NCBI RefSeq assembly: GCF_014750685.1
Contig: NZ_JAAXGE010000001.1
Span: 434,001 to 498,000, forward strand
Direction: 5' to 3'
Source: Bacteroides sp. GM023
GTDB lineage: Bacteria > Bacteroidota > Bacteroidia > Bacteroidales > Bacteroidaceae
Length of the DNA: 64,000 bases
Shown: positions 60,916-64,000 of the stretch, one piece after another
How the letters are laid out: every line of letters begins with the position of its first letter
Position numbering within the stretch: the stretch's first letter is position 1
The notes under the pieces: model-generated
Database searches by the model: none
Told to the model about the DNA's origin: nothing
Seen by the model: only the letters and a program-made list of their open reading frames with translations
Program-made: the position numbers and the translations under genes

Positions 60916-62334
60916 TTACAATTTATAGAACTGATCCCAGCCCTTACGCGGCGGAAGTCCCGCCAACATAGCATTGGCAAACTCATTATTCGTAATCTGC
61001 TTCGTGCGGCTATCAAAGAACAGTTGGGTATTGAGTCGCTGAGCCATTACACCCAAAGAGAATACCTGACTTAAAACGCCGTTAATTTCAAATGGTGAGC
61101 GTGTCTTTTCGATGCCATTACATGCCAGCAGGAAGTTCTCAAAATGATTGGATGGACTCTTTGGTACTTGCGGCAGTTTATCGGCCATTTCTTTTGCCTT
61201 TTCTTCCGGAATAATAGACAACGTACTTCCATGACTTCCTCCCTTGAAGGTAAGATCCCTTGAATAAATAATCTTTCCCGGATTCAGTTTAGCGGTAGGG
61301 GTATCTCCCTGATTGGTAGCGGGAATGTTTGGGTCCAGTCCTGAAACTCCATAACCTTGAGGGATTGGCGGAAGATTATCCAAGCCATCATACCAGGTAA
61401 TATCTACCGGCGGCATACCTTTGCGTTGCGGGAAACGGAAAAGAACCGTAGAAGAATAAGGGAAGAAATAATCATTGTGCCCATTTGCATATTGCATGGT
61501 GACTTCATAGGGCAATCCCAATTCAAGGAACTCGTGAGCCGTGTCAAGGATATGCGCTCCCCAGTCACCCAGTGCGCCCATTCCGAAATCATACCAGCAG
61601 CGCCATTGCCCTTGATGATAGTCCTGATTATATTCGTGATAAGGAGTTACTCCGAGCCAGGTATCCCAGTCCATATCTTTCGGCAATTGTTGTCCTGAAG
61701 GAAGTTTATAGATGTTGGTGTCCCATGTATGCCAACGGCGCGGGTTATTCATATGCGCGGTGATAGCAGTCACATCTTTAATGATTCCCGCGTCCATCCA
61801 AGCCTTAAACTGGAAATAGTTCGCTTCCGAATGTCCCTGGTTTCCTACCTGAGTAGCCAGGTTAGGCCGTTTGAGCGCAGCCTGCATCAGCAACTCCGCT
61901 TCGTAAAAAGTTCGTGCAAGCGGTTTCTCCACATATACATGCTTCCCGGATGCCAAAGCCAGCATGCTGATCGGGAAGTGTGAATGGTCGGGAGTAGCGA
62001 TGGCTACAGCGTCAAATTCATTACCGGCCTTATCGAACATTTGCCGGAAGTCCCTGAATTGTTTGGCCTTTGGATACTTGGCTATTACCTTCTGTGTATG
62101 TTTGGCTCCCATGTCCACATCGCATAAAGCCACAACTTCCACCATCCCGGTTCGTGCAAAATCTCCAATGATTTGCTCTCCACGGTTTCCGATGCCTACA
62201 TAGGCTATCTTTACTTTTTCACCTCTCGCTTTTTTCGATGAAATAGTTTGGGCATTCAGCAAATCGCCGGCTCCCAATGCCAGTCCGGCAGAAGCCATAG
62301 ACATAGTTTTCAGAAAGTCTCTTCGTGTCGTCAT
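60916..62334 (-). CDS. Gfo/Idh/MocA oxidoreductase with Tat signal (first of two)
   Basis: A 472-residue protein. A twin-arginine signal (MTTRRDFLKTMSMASAGLAL) directs it folded, with its bound NAD(P), to the periplasm. The Rossmann motif is VGIGNRGEQI (~46-55), followed by the DPDHSHFP-type and EKPLART segments (~115-145), where the Lys of EKP is the usual catalytic residue. It is probably one of the two glycoside oxidoreductases in a 3-keto pathway that oxidise the sugar and reduce the product. It is separated from the DUF1080 gene by 56 bases and from the small membrane protein by 7. Confidence 0.9.
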   Translation of the reverse strand: MTTRRDFLKTMSMASAGLALGAGDLLNAQTISSKKARGEKVKIAYVGIGNRGEQIIGDFARTGMVEVVALCDVDMGAKHTQKVIAKYPKAKQFRDFRQMFDKAGNEFDAVAIATPDHSHFPISMLALASGKHVYVEKPLARTFYEAELLMQAALKRPNLATQVGNQGHSEANYFQFKAWMDAGIIKDVTAITAHMNNPRRWHTWDTNIYKLPSGQQLPKDMDWDTWLGVTPYHEYNQDYHQGQWRCWYDFGMGALGDWGAHILDTAHEFLELGLPYEVTMQYANGHNDYFFPYSSTVLFRFPQRKGMPPVDITWYDGLDNLPPIPQGYGVSGLDPNIPATNQGDTPTAKLNPGKIIYSRDLTFKGGSHGSTLSIIPEEKAKEMADKLPQVPKSPSNHFENFLLACNGIEKTRSPFEINGVLSQVFSLGVMAQRLNTQLFFDSRTKQITNNEFANAMLAGLPPRKGWDQFYKL

Positions 62335-62341
62335 AAGTTAT

Positions 62342-62581
62342 TCATTGATATTGATTAAGTATTCTTTTAATTCCATAGAAGAGGAGACGCAAAAGTCCCC
62401 AAAAGGCGTAAAGCGCAAAAGTGAATATTAATATATAGAAAATAGAAGTTATCATCTCCATAAATGAACCATGATAAGCTATGATAGCATACATATGCAC
62501 TAAATTGGCTATTACGAAACAGACGAGTAAAGTGATAATCTCCGTCTTTTTCCGCCTTGCGGTCACAATTGTGTCTTTCAT
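62342..62581 (-). CDS. Small two-helix membrane protein of the Gfo/Idh operon
   Basis: A 79-residue protein of unknown function. Two membrane helices (~16-35 and ~43-70) are joined by a short loop, and the ends are basic (TARRKKTE and KRILNQYQ). Its start overlaps the stop of the upstream oxidoreductase gene by four bases, and the next oxidoreductase follows 7 bases later. So it is made together with them. It may anchor the two exported enzymes or carry electrons, but no cofactor-binding residues are visible. Confidence 0.7.
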   Translation of the reverse strand: MKDTIVTARRKKTEIITLLVCFVIANLVHMYAIIAYHGSFMEMITSIFYILIFTFALYAFWGLLRLLFYGIKRILNQYQ

Positions 62582-63873
62582 ACAGTTTCGGGTGTTTGGG
62601 TAGATTGATGGTTCAGATAGTCTATTTTATATTCGTCCGGGAAATAGAGTGTCCGTTCTTCTTCCAGTGCCTGATGTCCCAACAGACATAGCATACTGGC
62701 GTAATATCCTTCTTCAGCTATCCGTGCCGGTTGCTTTTGGGTAATGGCGGCTTCTACGAATGCTTCCAGTAACAAAGAAGTGCCATCACTTTTCGGACGT
62801 TCTCCAATGATAAATTCTCCGGTATTCGTGTTCGCAGTCTCCGGTGCCCAACTTGTTCCGGCAAAAGGCAATGAATCAAACACCTTGTTTTCCCAGTCAT
62901 TAATCATTTGCAGGAAAGCCGGTGCAGGAGATATGTCCTCAAAATAATATTTTCCTTTTTCCGGTTCCACCGTACCAAGACTACCCATAATCTGTTCTTC
63001 CAATCCGTAGAATTTATTAGAGATTACAGAATCGAAAGTCATCTTTATTCCATCGTCGAATACATAAATGCAACTTACATTATCATACACTTCCCTACCG
63101 TCTTTCCAATAAGTAATAGCACCATGTCCCATTACCTTTTCTGGAATCTTGCGCAATGCCCAGCTACCTATTTGGAGTTGATGGCAAGCCAGTTCCGTCA
63201 TTAATCCTTTTGAAAATTCATTGTACAGACGCCAGTTTATCAGACGTTCCAGTTCCGGGGAAGGAACGGGACGTCTCCAGTCGCCATTCCTGTTCCAAAA
63301 AGTACGGATAGCATTTATTTCACCGAAAGTCCCCGCATGAACCAGTTCCATTGTTTTGATGTAGCGTGGGTCGAACAGGCGTTGTTGTCCGGTAAAGAAA
63401 ATTTTTCCTGTGCTGCGATGTTTCTGATATATCCGGTAACATTCATCCATTGTGAAGCCGATTGTCTTTTCGCAGAATACATGCTTGCCTGCATCAAATG
63501 CATCCAACACGATTTTACAATGCGAATTAAGGGGAGTAGCTAGCAGGACAGCATCTATCGTCTTGTCTTCCAATACTTCCCGATAGTCACTATATACTTT
63601 GGCATTAGGAACAAGCTTCAACGCTTCCTCGACGGATGGTTTGTAAATATCGCATAAGGCTACAATCTCTACTTTGGGATTTTGGGTTAAGAACCCCATT
63701 AAAAAACGTCCCCGCGAACCGGGACCGATAATAGCCAGGCGACATTTCTCTTTAGTAGTATTGGTGACTTCCGAGAAAGCAGAAAGCCACGGACTTGCCG
63801 CAAAAAGTGCACCAGCCCCGGCTATACCCAAACTTTTCAGAAAATCCCGTCTATTAATTAATATGTTTCTCAT
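62578..63873 (-). CDS. Gfo/Idh/MocA oxidoreductase with Tat signal (second)
   Basis: A 431-residue paralogue with twin-arginine signal NRRDFLKSLGIAGAGALF and Rossmann motif IGPGSRGRF (~49-57). The catalytic EKTIGFTMDECY segment (~134-145) has the Lys of the EKP-type motif. It is the first gene of the operon, so its expression starts the whole unit. It differs clearly from the other copy, so the two probably act on different steps or substrates. A plausible pair would be an oxidase of the glycoside and a reductase of the released 3-keto sugar. Confidence 0.9.
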   Translation of the reverse strand: MRNILINRRDFLKSLGIAGAGALFAASPWLSAFSEVTNTTKEKCRLAIIGPGSRGRFLMGFLTQNPKVEIVALCDIYKPSVEEALKLVPNAKVYSDYREVLEDKTIDAVLLATPLNSHCKIVLDAFDAGKHVFCEKTIGFTMDECYRIYQKHRSTGKIFFTGQQRLFDPRYIKTMELVHAGTFGEINAIRTFWNRNGDWRRPVPSPELERLINWRLYNEFSKGLMTELACHQLQIGSWALRKIPEKVMGHGAITYWKDGREVYDNVSCIYVFDDGIKMTFDSVISNKFYGLEEQIMGSLGTVEPEKGKYYFEDISPAPAFLQMINDWENKVFDSLPFAGTSWAPETANTNTGEFIIGERPKSDGTSLLLEAFVEAAITQKQPARIAEEGYYASMLCLLGHQALEEERTLYFPDEYKIDYLNHQSTQTPETV

Positions 63874-63946
63874 ATAATATATATTTTGATTTGTATTAGA
63901 CTTTGACAGAGACAGGTTTCAGGTTAAAATATATATTTCTAATATG

Positions 63947-64000
63947 AAAACACTTTCTAAATAAGTAGATAAGCTCTTTTCTTTATTAAGAAAGTGTTTT
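63947..64000. repeat. 12-bp inverted repeat at the right edge
   Basis: AAAACACTTTCT (63947-63958) is perfectly complementary to AGAAAGTGTTTT (63989-64000), with a 30-nt loop. It may end a gene beyond the window or be part of a larger element that the window cuts. Confidence 0.6.

Overview
The window reads as chromosomal DNA of a gut Bacteroides (Bacteroidota), close to B. thetaiotaomicron or B. ovatus. The evidence is TAnnTTTG promoter boxes with upstream TTTG-type boxes, a BtuB/BtuG-type B12 operon, an inositol-lipid gene set, tryptophanase, a GldE homologue, an HU-HIG DNA-binding protein, and family names that are common only in this phylum (DUF4248, DUF4465, DUF5106, DUF5686). No rRNA, tRNA, insertion sequence or CRISPR array was recognised.

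Layout. 1-7.7 kb: end of a histidine kinase, a TolC-type outer-membrane protein, an NtrC-type sigma-54 regulator with its partner kinase, and a large DUF5686 outer-membrane protein. 7.8-12.8 kb: an inositol-lipid locus (myo-inositol-phosphate synthase, PgpA-like phosphatase, GtrA protein, CDP-alcohol phosphatidyltransferase, PAP2-type inositol phosphorylceramide synthase, flippase-like protein). 13-17 kb: an AAA/DUF4143 ATPase behind three 33-bp repeats, and a zinc metalloprotease. 17.2-21.7 kb: a leftward cassette of amidase, coiled-coil protein, HU-HIG protein, extra DnaB helicase, DnaD-like protein and DUF4248 protein. 21.9-26.1 kb: a tyrosine recombinase, a 306-bp segment bounded by perfect 24-bp inverted repeats, and a 958-residue S-layer-like lipoprotein, which together form a phase-variable surface-protein switch. 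26.5-28.2 kb: an AAA/PD-(D/E)XK gene broken by a one-base deletion. 28.5-34.6 kb: housekeeping genes (rng, a tiny mS38/COX24-like protein gene, HU, mutY, ssb, gldE, phosphopantetheinyl transferase). 34.7-36.7 kb: YjdI, YjdJ and tryptophanase.

36.9-42.2 kb is a B12-uptake operon, transcribed leftward. A promoter lies directly upstream of a cobalamin riboswitch, which is followed by a leader terminator, a BtuB-like receptor, a BtuG-like propeller fused to a second domain, and a DUF4465 lipoprotein. 42.2-45.8 kb carries a DUF5106-thioredoxin lipoprotein and a PhoB/PhoR-type two-component pair. 46-51 kb carries a transglutaminase-like protein, a DUF3805 protein, an ABC-F ATPase and a PHP phosphatase, with an array of four palindromes spaced exactly 22 bp apart before the last gene. 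51.5-56 kb holds a 1311-residue AlbA_2 (Schlafen-type) protein and a small HTH/coiled-coil protein of unknown role, next to a 551-bp gene-free stretch packed with nested palindromes.

56.6-63.9 kb is a tightly packed leftward operon: two Tat-exported Gfo/Idh/MocA oxidoreductases with a small membrane protein between them, a double DUF1080 protein, a divergent ApbE-like protein and a PL8-family lyase. The first members match the 3-keto-glycoside cleavage pathway. Their pairing with a PL8 lyase and an ApbE homologue is the most plausible undescribed system here, followed by the invertible surface-protein locus and the AlbA_2 protein.
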